This document shows positions 22,732 through 32,405 of a stretch of 64,000 nucleotides of DNA, piece after piece; the stretch's first letter is position 1; every line of letters starts with the position of its first letter. The stretch covers positions 45,341 through 109,340 of the forward strand of contig JBOGXA010000011.1 in the NCBI GenBank assembly GCA_050694175.1, read 5' to 3'. The notes beneath the pieces were generated by a model. The model saw only the letters and a program-made list of their open reading frames with translations, did no database searches and was not told where the DNA came from. A program made the translations under genes and the position numbers. Origin of the DNA: JBOGXA01 sp050694175. Lineage in GTDB: Bacteria; Actinomycetota; CADDZG01; WHSQ01.

Positions 22732-24432
22732 GTGCTCATAGAGCTCACCGCCGAGGGACTCGGCGTCATCGACGAGGCCGAGCTCAGCCTCGAACCTGGG
22801 ATGACCGCCCTCACCGGAGAAACCGGCGCCGGCAAGACCTTGCTGGTCGTCGCGCTGTCGCTGTTGTGTGGGGGCCGGGCCGATCGCACGCTGGTGCGAC
22901 CGGGCGCGCGCGCCGCGGATATCTCGGGGCGCTTTGTCGTCCCCGCCGCCCACGAGGGCGTGAGGCTCCTGCGATCGTACGGCGTGCTCGAGGAGACACC
23001 GGGGAACGAGGTCGAGCTGGTGGTTGCCCGGTCGGTAGCGGCCGATGGTCGCAGCAAAGCGCGGATCAACGGCCAGATGGTGTCGGTCGCCATCCTGTCC
23101 GAGATCGGTGGAACGCTCGTGGATATTGCCGGCCAGAGCGAACACCATCGGCTCGCGTCCCCGGCTGTGCAGAGGCAGATGATTGACGAGTTCGCCGGAC
23201 CGCGGGCCAAGGAGCTCGCGGCCGAGGTCTCCGACGCAGTGCGCCGGGCCGCGGCCGCCGGCGCGCGGCTCGACGAGCTCACGGCGACCGTCCGCGAGCG
23301 GCGGAGGGAGCTCGACGTCCTGTCATTCGAGATCGGCGAGATCGAAGCGGCGGGGGTCCGTCCGGGAGAGAGCGACGAGTTGCGCGAGCTGATCGCAAGG
23401 CTCGCCAACGCAGAGGCGATCGCCCGCGGCCTGACCGCCGCATCGGAGGCGCTCAAGGGTGAGGGCGGGGCCGCCGAGCTCATGTCGACCGCCCGGACTG
23501 AGATCGACGCGCTCGCGAACTCGGATGAGGAGCTGGGCCCCCTTGCGGCGCGCCTCGACGCCGCCGCGATCGAGGTTACCGACGTGGCCGAGGAGCTGAC
23601 CGGGCGGATCGTGGCCGCAGATCCCGATGCTCTGGAGGACGCCCACGGCCGCCTTGCCGCTCTGGCCCGCCTCACTCGCAAGTACGGCGACGACGAGACC
23701 GACGTGCTGGCGTATCTCGAGCGTGCCCGGGCGCGGCGTTCCGAGCTCGAACGCGGCGACGAGGACCTCACAGACATCAGACGCGAGGTGGAGGAGCAGA
23801 CGACCCGGGCCCATGAGGCCGCGGCTGCGCTGAGCGAACTGCGACGTGTGGCGGCCGCGAAGCTCGAGACCGAGATCGACAAGTCGTTCGAGGGCCTTGC
23901 GCTCAAAGGTGCTCACTTTCGCGTGCTCGTCGGGCCCCGCACCCTGTACGAGGGTGGGCTCGATCAGGTTGAGTTCGCCGTCGTCGCCAACACCGGGGAT
24001 GAGCCGCGCCCCATTACGAAGGTGGCGTCGGGAGGCGAGCTGTCCCGGGTCGCACTCGCCCTGCATCTCGCCACCGCATCGACCGTGGCCCCCACGACCG
24101 TGTTCGACGAGGTCGACTCCGGAGTGGGTGGTGAGGCGGCCCAGTCGGTGGGCCGTGCCCTCGCAGGGCTTGCGCACCGGTCGAGAGCCCAGGTGCTCGT
24201 CGTCACGCACCTTCCGCAGGTCGCCGCGTTTGCCGCCCATCACGTGCGCGTGGTCAAGACGACGGTGTCGGGCCGAACCTCCGCCACCGTCGAGCCGGTC
24301 GAGGGCGATGAGCGAGTCGTCGAACTGTCGCGCATGCTCGCCGGTATGCCGCGCAGCGAGCGCGCGCGCGAGCACGCAGTCGAGCTCCTCGAACTGGCCG
24401 ATCGGTCGCGCCGGGCGGTGGTGGGGGCGTGA
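22732..24432 (+). CDS. recN: DNA repair protein RecN
   Basis: RecN is an SMC-like ATPase acting early in double-strand-break repair. The 566-aa protein from GTG 22732 has the Walker A GETGAGKTLL, a long coiled-coil middle (about residues 160-370), the ABC signature SGGELSRVALALHLA and Walker B TVFDEVDSGVGGEAA. It is preceded by about 100 bp after nadK and its stop overlaps the steA start (GTGA). Full length for the family (550-590). Confidence 0.95.
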   Translation: MLIELTAEGLGVIDEAELSLEPGMTALTGETGAGKTLLVVALSLLCGGRADRTLVRPGARAADISGRFVVPAAHEGVRLLRSYGVLEETPGNEVELVVARSVAADGRSKARINGQMVSVAILSEIGGTLVDIAGQSEHHRLASPAVQRQMIDEFAGPRAKELAAEVSDAVRRAAAAGARLDELTATVRERRRELDVLSFEIGEIEAAGVRPGESDELRELIARLANAEAIARGLTAASEALKGEGGAAELMSTARTEIDALANSDEELGPLAARLDAAAIEVTDVAEELTGRIVAADPDALEDAHGRLAALARLTRKYGDDETDVLAYLERARARRSELERGDEDLTDIRREVEEQTTRAHEAAAALSELRRVAAAKLETEIDKSFEGLALKGAHFRVLVGPRTLYEGGLDQVEFAVVANTGDEPRPITKVASGGELSRVALALHLATASTVAPTTVFDEVDSGVGGEAAQSVGRALAGLAHRSRAQVLVVTHLPQVAAFAAHHVRVVKTTVSGRTSATVEPVEGDERVVELSRMLAGMPRSERAREHAVELLELADRSRRAVVGA

Positions 24433-25634
24433 TGAAGCGGCTGCGACGTCGCCGGCGCGGCGAGGTCGCAACGGGGGACCCGGGTGTGATCAGAGGCGCT
24501 GCCCGGATTGACCGGCGGACGAAGAACCTCATCGCGCGCATCGAGCCCGGTGAGATAGCGATCATCAACCACGCCGACATCGACCGAATGGCGGCAGAGG
24601 GTTTGATCCAGCGGCAGGTGCGCGCGGTACTGAACGCCGCGCAGTCTTCGACCGGCCGCTACCCGAACCTCGGCCCCCTCCTACTCGTCTCCGCGGGCGT
24701 GCCCGTTGTCGACGACCTCGGAGCGGAGATCATGGGGATCCCGGAGGGAACCACAGTCCACGTCGACGGGGATCGGGTGTTCGTCGGCGAAGCAAACGGT
24801 AAAAAGGAGGTCGGACGCGGTCAGCTTCTGAAGCTCGAGGCCGTCGAGAAGAAGCTCGACGAATCGAAGCACGGGATTGCGATCGAGATCGAGCGCTTTG
24901 CCGAGAACACCATCGAGCACATCAAGGACGAGCGCGAGGTCTTGCTCGAGGTCGCGCGGCTGCCCGAGGTGGCAAGCGAGTTCCACGGCCGTCACGTCCT
25001 CGTCGTGGTGCGGGGATACGGCTACAAGGACGACCTGAGGGCCCTGCGCGCCTATATCCGTGAGACGCGTCCGGTGTTGATCGGTGTCGACGGGGGAGCG
25101 GACGCGCTGCTCGACTTCGGATACAAACCGGACATGATCATCGGCGACATGGACTCGGTAACAACCGAGGCGCTGCTGAGTGGCGCGGAGCTCGTCGTGC
25201 ACGCATATCCCGGGGGCGAGGCACCGGGTTTCGAGAGGCTCGATGCCCTCGGGTTGCCCAACGTCGTCTTCGAGGCCCCCGGCACGTCGGAGGACATCGC
25301 CATGCTCCTGGCCTACGAGCGGGGCGCCGAATTGATCGTTGCGGTCGGCACGCACGCGAACCTGATCGAGTTTCTGGACAAGGGCCGCCGGGGCATGGCC
25401 TCGACCTTTCTTACGAGGCTCAGGGTCGGCCCGATCCTGGTGGACGCGAAAGGCGTGAGCCGTCTCTACCGCGGGCGCATCCGGCGAGTGGACCTCATGA
25501 TGCTGCTCACATCGGCGCTTCTGACGATGACGATCGTAGTGGCGCTGTCCGAACCGATGCGCGTCTACCTCCAGACGCAATGGCTGAAGCTCGTCAACAT
25601 GTGGTTCAGTGTCCAGCAGGCAGTATTAGGGTGA
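24429..25634 (+). CDS. steA: SteA-like cytokinetic/cell-envelope protein
   Basis: SteA, described in Corynebacterium, works with SteB at the division site and envelope. The 401-aa product starts GTG/ATG 24429/24432, overlapping recN. It contains the TPP-kinase-like motifs GVDGGADALLDFGYKPDMI and IIGDMDSVT, plus a long N-terminal module with ARIEPGEIAIINHADIDR. A C-terminal TM helix (LLTSALLTMTIVVAL) anchors it. The mycobacterial homologue is Rv1697, in the same gene order. The TGA overlaps the start of the SteB/MctB-like gene by 4 bp. Confidence 0.9.
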   Translation: MMKRLRRRRRGEVATGDPGVIRGAARIDRRTKNLIARIEPGEIAIINHADIDRMAAEGLIQRQVRAVLNAAQSSTGRYPNLGPLLLVSAGVPVVDDLGAEIMGIPEGTTVHVDGDRVFVGEANGKKEVGRGQLLKLEAVEKKLDESKHGIAIEIERFAENTIEHIKDEREVLLEVARLPEVASEFHGRHVLVVVRGYGYKDDLRALRAYIRETRPVLIGVDGGADALLDFGYKPDMIIGDMDSVTTEALLSGAELVVHAYPGGEAPGFERLDALGLPNVVFEAPGTSEDIAMLLAYERGAELIVAVGTHANLIEFLDKGRRGMASTFLTRLRVGPILVDAKGVSRLYRGRIRRVDLMMLLTSALLTMTIVVALSEPMRVYLQTQWLKLVNMWFSVQQAVLG

Positions 25635-26569
25635 TCGACTTCCGCTACCACCTGGTCTCCATAGTCGCGGTCTTCCTCGCGCTCGGGATCGGGATACTAA
25701 TGGGGTCGCTCGTGCTCGGGGAGGCCCTCGTTAACCAATTGCGCAGGGACCTCGACAACATCGATGAGACAAACAACCGGTTGCGGGCCGAGACCGTCGA
25801 GCTCAACCGGCAGCTCGACGCCAACCAGCAGTTTGCGCTCGCGACGCGGCCGTATCTGATCGGGGGCAAGCTGGACGGAGAGCAAGTCGTCGTGTTCGCG
25901 TTCGAGGGTTCGGAAGGAGACATGCTGGAGGAGATCCGCGGTTCGGTCACGGATTCTGGAGGCACCGTTGCAACGACGGTGACACTTCGCGACAAGCTCG
26001 CCGCGTCGTCGGCGCCCGAGCGCAATGAGCTCGCCCTCGTCGTCGACTCTCAAGCCGAATCGACGAGCGAGCTCCTGGACGCGACGGGCTCCATCCTGGG
26101 GACGAGTTTCGCCGCCGCCGCGGACTCGCCGGCCGGGGACCCCTCCGAACGCGACGCGCTCGAGGAGCTCGTGAGGGATCTCGAAGCCGGCGGCTTCATC
26201 GACGTCGACCGCAACGAGGAGGTGCCGCTCGCACCCCCCAACGCGGTATTCGTGATCGCGGCCGGAGCGGAGGAGCCTTCGGGCATCGAGGTCGCGGAGC
26301 TCGCCGTGCCCCTCGGCCGCGAGCTGGCCGCCGACCGCGCAGGAGTCATTGCGGCGGAGCCGTCGACAAGCTCGTGGGGGCTCGTCGCCTCCGTTCGTAA
26401 CGACTCGGACACCAACGCGAGTGTGGGGACGGTCGACCAGGCGGAGTCGATCTCGGGCGGGATCGGGGTCGTGCTCGCCCTCGACCTCGCCGAGAACGGA
26501 GTGGTCACCCACAGCGGCACGGATTCGGGCGCTCAAGCCGTCATCCCCCTGTCGTCGCCGAGCCCGTGA
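25631..26569 (+). CDS. SteB / MctB-like copper transporter-family membrane protein
   Basis: A 312-aa protein starting at GTG 25631 inside the steA stop. It opens VIDFRYHLVSIVAVFLALGIG, one N-terminal TM followed by a coiled-coil (RDLDNIDETNNRLRAETVEL) and an extracytoplasmic domain. This architecture is that of the mycobacterial MctB (Rv1698, implicated in copper export) and corynebacterial SteB. Position after steA confirms the family. Whether the role is copper handling or support of SteA in division cannot be told by eye. Its TGA overlaps the murJ start. Confidence 0.88.
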   Translation: MIDFRYHLVSIVAVFLALGIGILMGSLVLGEALVNQLRRDLDNIDETNNRLRAETVELNRQLDANQQFALATRPYLIGGKLDGEQVVVFAFEGSEGDMLEEIRGSVTDSGGTVATTVTLRDKLAASSAPERNELALVVDSQAESTSELLDATGSILGTSFAAAADSPAGDPSERDALEELVRDLEAGGFIDVDRNEEVPLAPPNAVFVIAAGAEEPSGIEVAELAVPLGRELAADRAGVIAAEPSTSSWGLVASVRNDSDTNASVGTVDQAESISGGIGVVLALDLAENGVVTHSGTDSGAQAVIPLSSPSP

Positions 26570-28269
26570 GCAAAACCCCACCCCGAACGGGCGACGACGT
26601 GCGCGTGGAACGGAGCGACGAGCGGCGATCCAAAACCGTGTCCTCCGACATCTCGGAGCGATCGCTGGCGCGGGGTGCGGCGATCATCACGATCGCAACC
26701 GCGATATCGCGCGCCACCGGGTTCGTCCGCGTCGTGGTCGTGGCCGGGGCGATGGGCACGACGTTCTTGGCGAACACCTATCAGACTGCGAACACCGCGC
26801 CCAACCTGTTGTTCGAGCTGGTGGCCGCGGGGGTCCTGACTTCGATCTTCGTGCCGACGTTCGTCGAGTACCTGGCATCCAACCGCCGTGACGAAGCGTG
26901 GCGCGCCGCGGACGCGCTCACGTCGATAGCGCTCGTGGCGATGCTGGGCCTCTCGCTGCTGGTTGCTCTGGGCGCTCCACTGATAATGCGGGCGCTCACC
27001 CTCGGGGTGGATAACGACGCACTGCGCGCCGATGAGATTGCGCTGGGGTCTACATTCCTGCGCCTGTTCTCGCTCCAGATCGTCTTCTACGGGGCGGGGA
27101 TGATCATGACGAGCGCGCTGCACGCGTACCGTCGCTTTGCGATGCCCGCGATCGCGCCGATCTTCAACAACCTCGTTGTCATCGGCGCGTACCTGACGTA
27201 CGCGATCATGCGCGGTGATCGGGACCCCAGCGTCGAGGGAATCACCACCGGGGAGACCGTCGTGCTGGGCGCCGGCACGACTCTGGGAGTCGTCGCGATG
27301 ACGGTGTGCCTAATCCCGCAGCTCCGCCGGCTGGGGTGGAGGTTCCGGTTCAGATGGAACCCGTCACATCCGGGTGTGCGCAAAGGAGCGCGCATCGGGG
27401 CGTGGGCGCTCGGCTATGCGGGCGGATACCAGGCCGGGCTGATCGTCGTTCTGATGCTGGCCAACCGCGTCGAGGGTGGAGTCGCCGCGTACCAGTGGGC
27501 GTACACCTTCTTCTATATGCCCCACGCGCTGTTCGCGGTGCCGGTGTTCAACGTCCTGTTCACGGCGATGTCGGAGCACGTCGTCGCGGGCGAGGAAGAG
27601 GCCCTTCTCGGACGGCTGCGGGATGGGTTGCGGATGCTGGCGTTCATCCTGTTGCCGGTGGCCGCACTGATGCTGGCCACGGCCGAGCCCGTCTCACAGA
27701 TCACGCTCGACTACGGCTCTATGACGCGCGACGGAGCATCGCTCGTCGCACGCGTGCTGGCAGCGTTCGCGCTGGGCCTTCCCGCTTACTCAACGTTTCT
27801 CGTGTTCACCCGCGCTTACTACGCGCTCGGAGACACACGCACTCCGGCTCTCGTCAACGCGGGCACGATTGCGTTCGGCAGCACGCTGGGGGCCGTGTTC
27901 TTCTTCACGTTCTCCGAGGCCTGGCAAGTCCCCGGCCTTGCCCTCGGGCACTCGCTCGGCTTCGCGGCCGGGGCGATCGTGTTGACGAAGCTCTTCAAGA
28001 AGCAGGTCGGGGCAATCGGGAGCACCAAGCTGGCCACAAGCATGACCCGGTCGCTCACCGTCGCCCTGTTCGCGCTGGTGGTGATGCTCGTCGTCCGGTC
28101 GCTCGCCCCCGAGCTCTCCAAGACCGCCTACGCCGTCAACTTCGCGCTCACGGCGGGGGCCGGCCTGGGCGCCTACGTGGGCGGCATGTACCTGTTGCGA
28201 GCCCCGGAGTTGCGGCGTTTGTTCGGAGTGCTCCCGGAGAGGTCCACTCCCGCTCGAAAACGGCCGTGA
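26566..28269 (+). CDS. murJ: Lipid II flippase MurJ (MviN)
   Basis: MurJ flips lipid II across the membrane for peptidoglycan assembly. The 567-aa protein from GTG 26566 has about 14 TM helices, a basic N-terminal tail and the recognisable ATGFVRVVVVAGAMG first helix with TANTAPNLLFELVAAG. Arg/Lys-rich loops and FVFTRAYYALGDTRTP-like sequence (around residue 415) are typical. It forms 4-bp overlaps with the genes on both sides. In mycobacteria murJ is elsewhere, so this four-gene envelope block (murJ, GT, phosphatase-like, MraY-like) interrupts the steB-pyrG order. Confidence 0.93.
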   Translation: MSKTPPRTGDDVRVERSDERRSKTVSSDISERSLARGAAIITIATAISRATGFVRVVVVAGAMGTTFLANTYQTANTAPNLLFELVAAGVLTSIFVPTFVEYLASNRRDEAWRAADALTSIALVAMLGLSLLVALGAPLIMRALTLGVDNDALRADEIALGSTFLRLFSLQIVFYGAGMIMTSALHAYRRFAMPAIAPIFNNLVVIGAYLTYAIMRGDRDPSVEGITTGETVVLGAGTTLGVVAMTVCLIPQLRRLGWRFRFRWNPSHPGVRKGARIGAWALGYAGGYQAGLIVVLMLANRVEGGVAAYQWAYTFFYMPHALFAVPVFNVLFTAMSEHVVAGEEEALLGRLRDGLRMLAFILLPVAALMLATAEPVSQITLDYGSMTRDGASLVARVLAAFALGLPAYSTFLVFTRAYYALGDTRTPALVNAGTIAFGSTLGAVFFFTFSEAWQVPGLALGHSLGFAAGAIVLTKLFKKQVGAIGSTKLATSMTRSLTVALFALVVMLVVRSLAPELSKTAYAVNFALTAGAGLGAYVGGMYLLRAPELRRLFGVLPERSTPARKRP

Positions 28270-29363
28270 CCGTCAGGGTTCTGGAGGTCCTGGGCCAGTC
28301 GGCCGGCGGGGTCGGCAGGCACGTCGCGGAGATCACCTCTGCTCTCGACGGCGCGACCGGGATGGTGGTCGACATCGCCGCGCCGGCGGATCTGCGCGTG
28401 CCGATGCCCAAGGAGTTCGTGCCCGTCCCGATCCCGTCGGGGGTGAAGGGGCATGTGGGCGCGACCATCCGGCTGCGGTCGGTAGTGCGCGACGGAGGCT
28501 ACGAGGTCCTGCACGCACACGGTCTGCGCGCCGCGCTCGACGCCGGCGTTGCCGGCCGAATGCTGGGGGTACCGGTGCTAACAACCATGCACAACCTGAT
28601 CCGGCCCGAGTATTCAGGGCGCGCGAACACGCGCGTGTTCGCGTGGCTCGAGCCGGTCGCCGTGCGGCTGAGCGCGCGGACGTTCGTGCCCTCACACGAC
28701 ATCGCCCGCCACCTGCGCGCCGCGGTGCCGCGCCGGGCGGGGGATATCGAGGTCCTCCATGCGGGCACGGCCCCCGCGCCCGAGCCGGCGCGCCCGCGCG
28801 AAGCGGTTCGCAGCGAGCTCGGGGTCGAGGAAGACCAGAGCATGATCGTCACGGTCGCACGCCTTCACCCCCAGAAGGACCTGCCGGCGATGCTCGAAGC
28901 GGTGAGCGGGATTGACGGAGCCGTGCTCGCAGTTGTGGGAGAGGGGCCGTTGGAATCCGAACTCGAGGATCTCGCAAAGGAGCTCGGCATCGCGTCGAGG
29001 GTCGCCTTCGTGGGCTTTGTGGACAACCCAGCCGACTACATCGCGGCCGCCGACGTGTTCTGCCTGTCGAGTGTGTGGGAGGCAGTCGCTCTGGCCGCCC
29101 AGGAGGCGGTCATGCTGGGTATTCCCGTCGTCACCACCGACGTCGGCGGAATGTCCGAGCTCGTTGCGGACGGGGAGTCGGGGCGGCTCGTTGCACCCGG
29201 CGATGCGGCCGCCCTTCGCGACGCGCTCGACGAGGTCATTGCGCACCCGGAGCTGGGGCGCAAGTACGCGCACAGGGCGCGCGAAGATTATGGGACAAAC
29301 TTCTCCCGCGATGCGGTTCTTGCGCGCCTGCGGGAGGTGTACTCAGAGTATGCGGATAGCTAG
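28266..29363 (+). CDS. Glycosyltransferase family 4 protein
   Basis: A 365-aa GT4 enzyme from GTG 28266, overlapping the murJ stop. Opening is VLEVLGQSAGGVGRHVAEIT, the GT-B donor/acceptor entry with the GG loop. The VLHAHGLRAALDAGVAG region and the C-terminal half (VARLHPQKDLPAMLEAV, then the EAVALAAQEAVMLGIPVV nucleotide-sugar contact and ESGRLVAPGDAAALRDAL) are typical of GT4. Between MurJ and an envelope protein, it could glycosylate a lipid-linked precursor. Sugar specificity is unknown. Confidence 0.9.
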   Translation: MTVRVLEVLGQSAGGVGRHVAEITSALDGATGMVVDIAAPADLRVPMPKEFVPVPIPSGVKGHVGATIRLRSVVRDGGYEVLHAHGLRAALDAGVAGRMLGVPVLTTMHNLIRPEYSGRANTRVFAWLEPVAVRLSARTFVPSHDIARHLRAAVPRRAGDIEVLHAGTAPAPEPARPREAVRSELGVEEDQSMIVTVARLHPQKDLPAMLEAVSGIDGAVLAVVGEGPLESELEDLAKELGIASRVAFVGFVDNPADYIAAADVFCLSSVWEAVALAAQEAVMLGIPVVTTDVGGMSELVADGESGRLVAPGDAAALRDALDEVIAHPELGRKYAHRAREDYGTNFSRDAVLARLREVYSEYADS

Positions 29364-31557
29364 ACGGCTCTTTCTGTGCATGGGGGCGATCGCGCTCGCC
29401 GGCGCGGTGGCCGCGCCCGCCGCCGCCCACCACGCCGGGCCCTGCCGGCGCGCCGTCGTCTTCACGCTTCCGGGGATCACGTGGCGTGATGTCGAAGCTT
29501 TCGATCCGCCCGAGCTGCTGGACGTCGTCGCCAAGGGCGCGTCGGGGTCGATGTCGGTGCGCACTAACAGTCCGAGGACCAGCTATGCATCCGGGTTCGC
29601 GATCATCGGCGCAGGGGCTCGGGTCGACGGCACGCCGGCCACGGGAGGGCTCGCCGACGAAGGCACCGGCGACCCACCGCTCGTCTTCGAGGCGCGCGTC
29701 ACCGCTCTCGAGGAGGTCCGGGAGATGGCCGAGGAAGCCGGCTACGGGGCCCGGCCGGGCGCGCTGGCCACCGCCCTCGAAGGCCCCATCGTTGCGATCG
29801 GGAACGCCGACTTCGGCTCGCAAGTCGCCACGCCGCTGGGCCCGGGGCGATGGAGCGCGCTCGCCGCCATGGACGAAGACGGAGTGGTGGAGCTGTCGGC
29901 GACCTACCCAGAGCTGCTCGAGCCCGCTCCCGACGCGCCGTTTGGTGTGCGCACCGACGAGACCGCCGCGCAGGACGCGGTCGACGCGGCCCTGCGCGTG
30001 GAGTGCGCCTCGATGGTCGTGGACCACGGTGACCTCGAACGCGCCGATCAGCAGAGCGCGCTGTCGTTCTCGGAGCGTACCGATGCGCGCCTCGACGCGC
30101 TCCTTGCCGCGGACGACCTCCTCGCGTACGTGCGGGACCGGCTCGATCCCACGCGCGACCTGCTCATCGTCGTGTCACCGACCTCGCCCGCCTACGAGGA
30201 CGGCACGCAACTGGGCATAGCTGTGGTCGAGGGCCCGGGCTATCCGGAGGGGTCCGCGCTGACGTCGTCGTCGACGCGTCGGCGCGGAGTGGTTACGCTC
30301 ACCGATGTCGCGCCGACCATCCTGGAGCACGCCGGCATCCAGCGTCCGGGCGGGATGACCGGTCGCGCGCTGCTTGCCGACGGGGCACGCGCCGATCCGG
30401 TGACGGCGGCGGTGGAGCTCAACGACGAATCGGTTTTTGTCGACTCGCTCAAGGGCCCGATCTCGTTCTGGTTCGTGATCTGCCAGGTCGTCGTCTACGT
30501 CCTGGTGCTCGCGCTCCTCAAGCAGCGCGAGGCCCGAACTCGGGAAGGGAGCACCCGCCCTGCCCGCTGGCTCGAAGCGGCCGCGCTCGCGCTGGTGGCG
30601 TTCCCGATCTCGACGTTTCTCGGCGGCATCGTGAGGGCCCACGAGCTCGGCACCGGTCCGTATGTGCTGCTGCTCCTCGGCATCGACCTGGCCCTCGTGG
30701 TCGTGGCGTGCTTCGTCGTTAGGGGATCACTCGACCGCCTGTTGGTGGTGAGCGGGCTGACGCTCGCGGTGCTGGTCGCGGATCTCATCTTCGGCGCGCG
30801 CCTTCAGCTCAACACGGTGTTCGGCTATTCGCCGATCGTTGCGGGCCGGTTCGCGGGGGCCGGCAACATCGCGTTCGCGGTCATCGGAGCGTCGACGATC
30901 CTCACGGGGACGCTGATCGTGCATCGTGAACGCAGCGACCGGGCGCTGTGGGCCGTGGCGGGGTTGTTCGCCGCGGTGGTGGTGGTCATCGGCCTCCCCA
31001 CCGTTGGCAGCGACGTCGGGGGCGTGATCGCACTCGTGCCCTCGTTTGCAATCACCTGGGTGTTGCTGTCCGACCGGCGCCCGAGCCTCAAGCTGCTTGC
31101 GATCGGAGTTGCCGCTGCGGTCGTGGTCGTCGGGCTGTTCCTGATCATCGATCTGGCGGGGCCGCCCGGGTCCCGCACCCATCTGGGCCGGCTGTACGAG
31201 GACGTTCGGGATCGCGGAGTCGGAGTGCTCTACGACACCGTCCGGCGAAAGGCATCTTCGAACCTGCGGGTGTTTCGGACGACGATCTGGACCTACTTCG
31301 TCCCGCCCGCACTCGCCGTCCTCGCGTGGTTGCTGGCGCGGCCGCGCGGCCGCTGGCGCCGGCTGGCGCGCACGTACCCCAAGCTGCGGGCGGGCCTGCT
31401 GGGCGGGCTGGTTGTTGCGGTGCTCGGGTTCGCGGTCAACGACTCGGGGATCGTGATCCCCGCCATGGTGCTCTCGTTCCTCGTGCCGATGGCCGTGCTC
31501 GTGCACCTCGTGCTGGACATGGGTGAGGGCGGCGGAGCCGAGGTTTCCGCGCCATGA
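29350..31557 (+). CDS. Polytopic membrane protein with alkaline-phosphatase-like ectodomain
   Basis: A 735-aa protein from ATG 29350 (14 bp inside the preceding gene). N-terminal signal peptide (LFLCMGAIALAGAVAAPAAA), then an extracytoplasmic domain of about 320 residues with VVFTLPGITWRDVEAFDPPE and LIVVSPTSPAYEDGTQLG followed by LTDVAPTILEHAGIQRPGG, the order seen in alkaline-phosphatase-superfamily proteins. However, canonical metal-binding residues are not obvious, so it may be inactive. About ten TM helices follow (residues ~370-700). Sits between the GT4 gene and an MraY-like gene. I infer a role in processing or presenting a lipid-linked envelope glycan. Confidence 0.75.
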   Translation: MRIARRLFLCMGAIALAGAVAAPAAAHHAGPCRRAVVFTLPGITWRDVEAFDPPELLDVVAKGASGSMSVRTNSPRTSYASGFAIIGAGARVDGTPATGGLADEGTGDPPLVFEARVTALEEVREMAEEAGYGARPGALATALEGPIVAIGNADFGSQVATPLGPGRWSALAAMDEDGVVELSATYPELLEPAPDAPFGVRTDETAAQDAVDAALRVECASMVVDHGDLERADQQSALSFSERTDARLDALLAADDLLAYVRDRLDPTRDLLIVVSPTSPAYEDGTQLGIAVVEGPGYPEGSALTSSSTRRRGVVTLTDVAPTILEHAGIQRPGGMTGRALLADGARADPVTAAVELNDESVFVDSLKGPISFWFVICQVVVYVLVLALLKQREARTREGSTRPARWLEAAALALVAFPISTFLGGIVRAHELGTGPYVLLLLGIDLALVVVACFVVRGSLDRLLVVSGLTLAVLVADLIFGARLQLNTVFGYSPIVAGRFAGAGNIAFAVIGASTILTGTLIVHRERSDRALWAVAGLFAAVVVVIGLPTVGSDVGGVIALVPSFAITWVLLSDRRPSLKLLAIGVAAAVVVVGLFLIIDLAGPPGSRTHLGRLYEDVRDRGVGVLYDTVRRKASSNLRVFRTTIWTYFVPPALAVLAWLLARPRGRWRRLARTYPKLRAGLLGGLVVAVLGFAVNDSGIVIPAMVLSFLVPMAVLVHLVLDMGEGGGAEVSAP

Positions 31558-32405
31558 GCGAGTTCGGCGAGCGCGTCGTTGCCGGGACCGCGAGCGGGGC
31601 GCTCGTGGCAGCTCTCGTGCTGATGATCGTCTTGGCGCGGCGCGTCCCGGAGCAGCTCATGCGCACGAACGTGTCGGTGCGGCTCGTCCCAGTGGTGCTG
31701 GGGGCCCCGGTCGTGGTAGCAGGAGTGGTCGTCGCCCTCGTGCGGCTCTTCTTTGGCGGCGACGTCGAGGCTCGCTTCGGTGCCGCGCTTGCGATCGCGA
31801 TCGGGGTGACGGCAATCGGAGGCCTGGCCGACGACCTGCGGGGGAGCGAGGAGTCGAGCGGCTTCGCCGGGCATCTCCGCGCGGCCGGGCACGGCCGGGT
31901 GACCGGAGGGCTCGTCAAGATCGCGGCCGGAGGGGTCGCAGGGATCGTCGCCGGTCTGATCGTCGCCGACGGATGGGCGGCCGTCGAGGTCGCGCTGGCG
32001 GTCGCGCTGTGGGCGAACGTCGTGAACCTATTCGATCGGGCTCCGGGCCGGGCCGCCAAGGTGTGGCTGCTGGTCGCCGTGCCCGTGGCGCTGTGGGGCG
32101 GGGAGGCATGGACGCTCGGGGCGGCCGGGATGCTGGGGGCGGTGCTCGTCTGTCTGCCCGTCGACCTCGGCGAGCGGGCCATGCTGGGCGACGCCGGTTC
32201 CAACCCGCTCGGCGCCGTCGCCGGCCTGGGCCTGGCCGCGTCGTTCGACCGGCCCGGGCGGATCGCCGTGATCGTGGTGGCCGTGGCCCTCAACCTGGCC
32301 TCGGAGCGATGGTCGTTCTCGCGCGCAATCGAGGCAACGCCGGGCCTGCGGGCTCTGGACCGGCTGGGCCGCCGCCGGGACAGACCGGGGAACTTGTCGC
32401 CGTGA
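31554..32405 (+). CDS. Short MraY/WecA-like polyprenyl-phosphate transferase
   Basis: A 283-aa, ~9-TM protein overlapping the previous gene by 4 bp. Family motifs are present: GLADDLRG (DDxxG), LWANVVNLFDRAPGRA (Asn/Asp loop, here NLFDRAPGRA rather than NxxDGxDG), and RAMLGDAGSNPLG. The shorter length (MraY is about 320-360) and altered loop indicate a sub-branch often linked to MurJ in actinobacteria. It presumably transfers a sugar-1-phosphate from a UDP-sugar to polyprenyl phosphate, or may be a degenerate member. It ends the murJ-linked block, 216 bp before pyrG. Confidence 0.8.
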   Translation: MSEFGERVVAGTASGALVAALVLMIVLARRVPEQLMRTNVSVRLVPVVLGAPVVVAGVVVALVRLFFGGDVEARFGAALAIAIGVTAIGGLADDLRGSEESSGFAGHLRAAGHGRVTGGLVKIAAGGVAGIVAGLIVADGWAAVEVALAVALWANVVNLFDRAPGRAAKVWLLVAVPVALWGGEAWTLGAAGMLGAVLVCLPVDLGERAMLGDAGSNPLGAVAGLGLAASFDRPGRIAVIVVAVALNLASERWSFSRAIEATPGLRALDRLGRRRDRPGNLSP

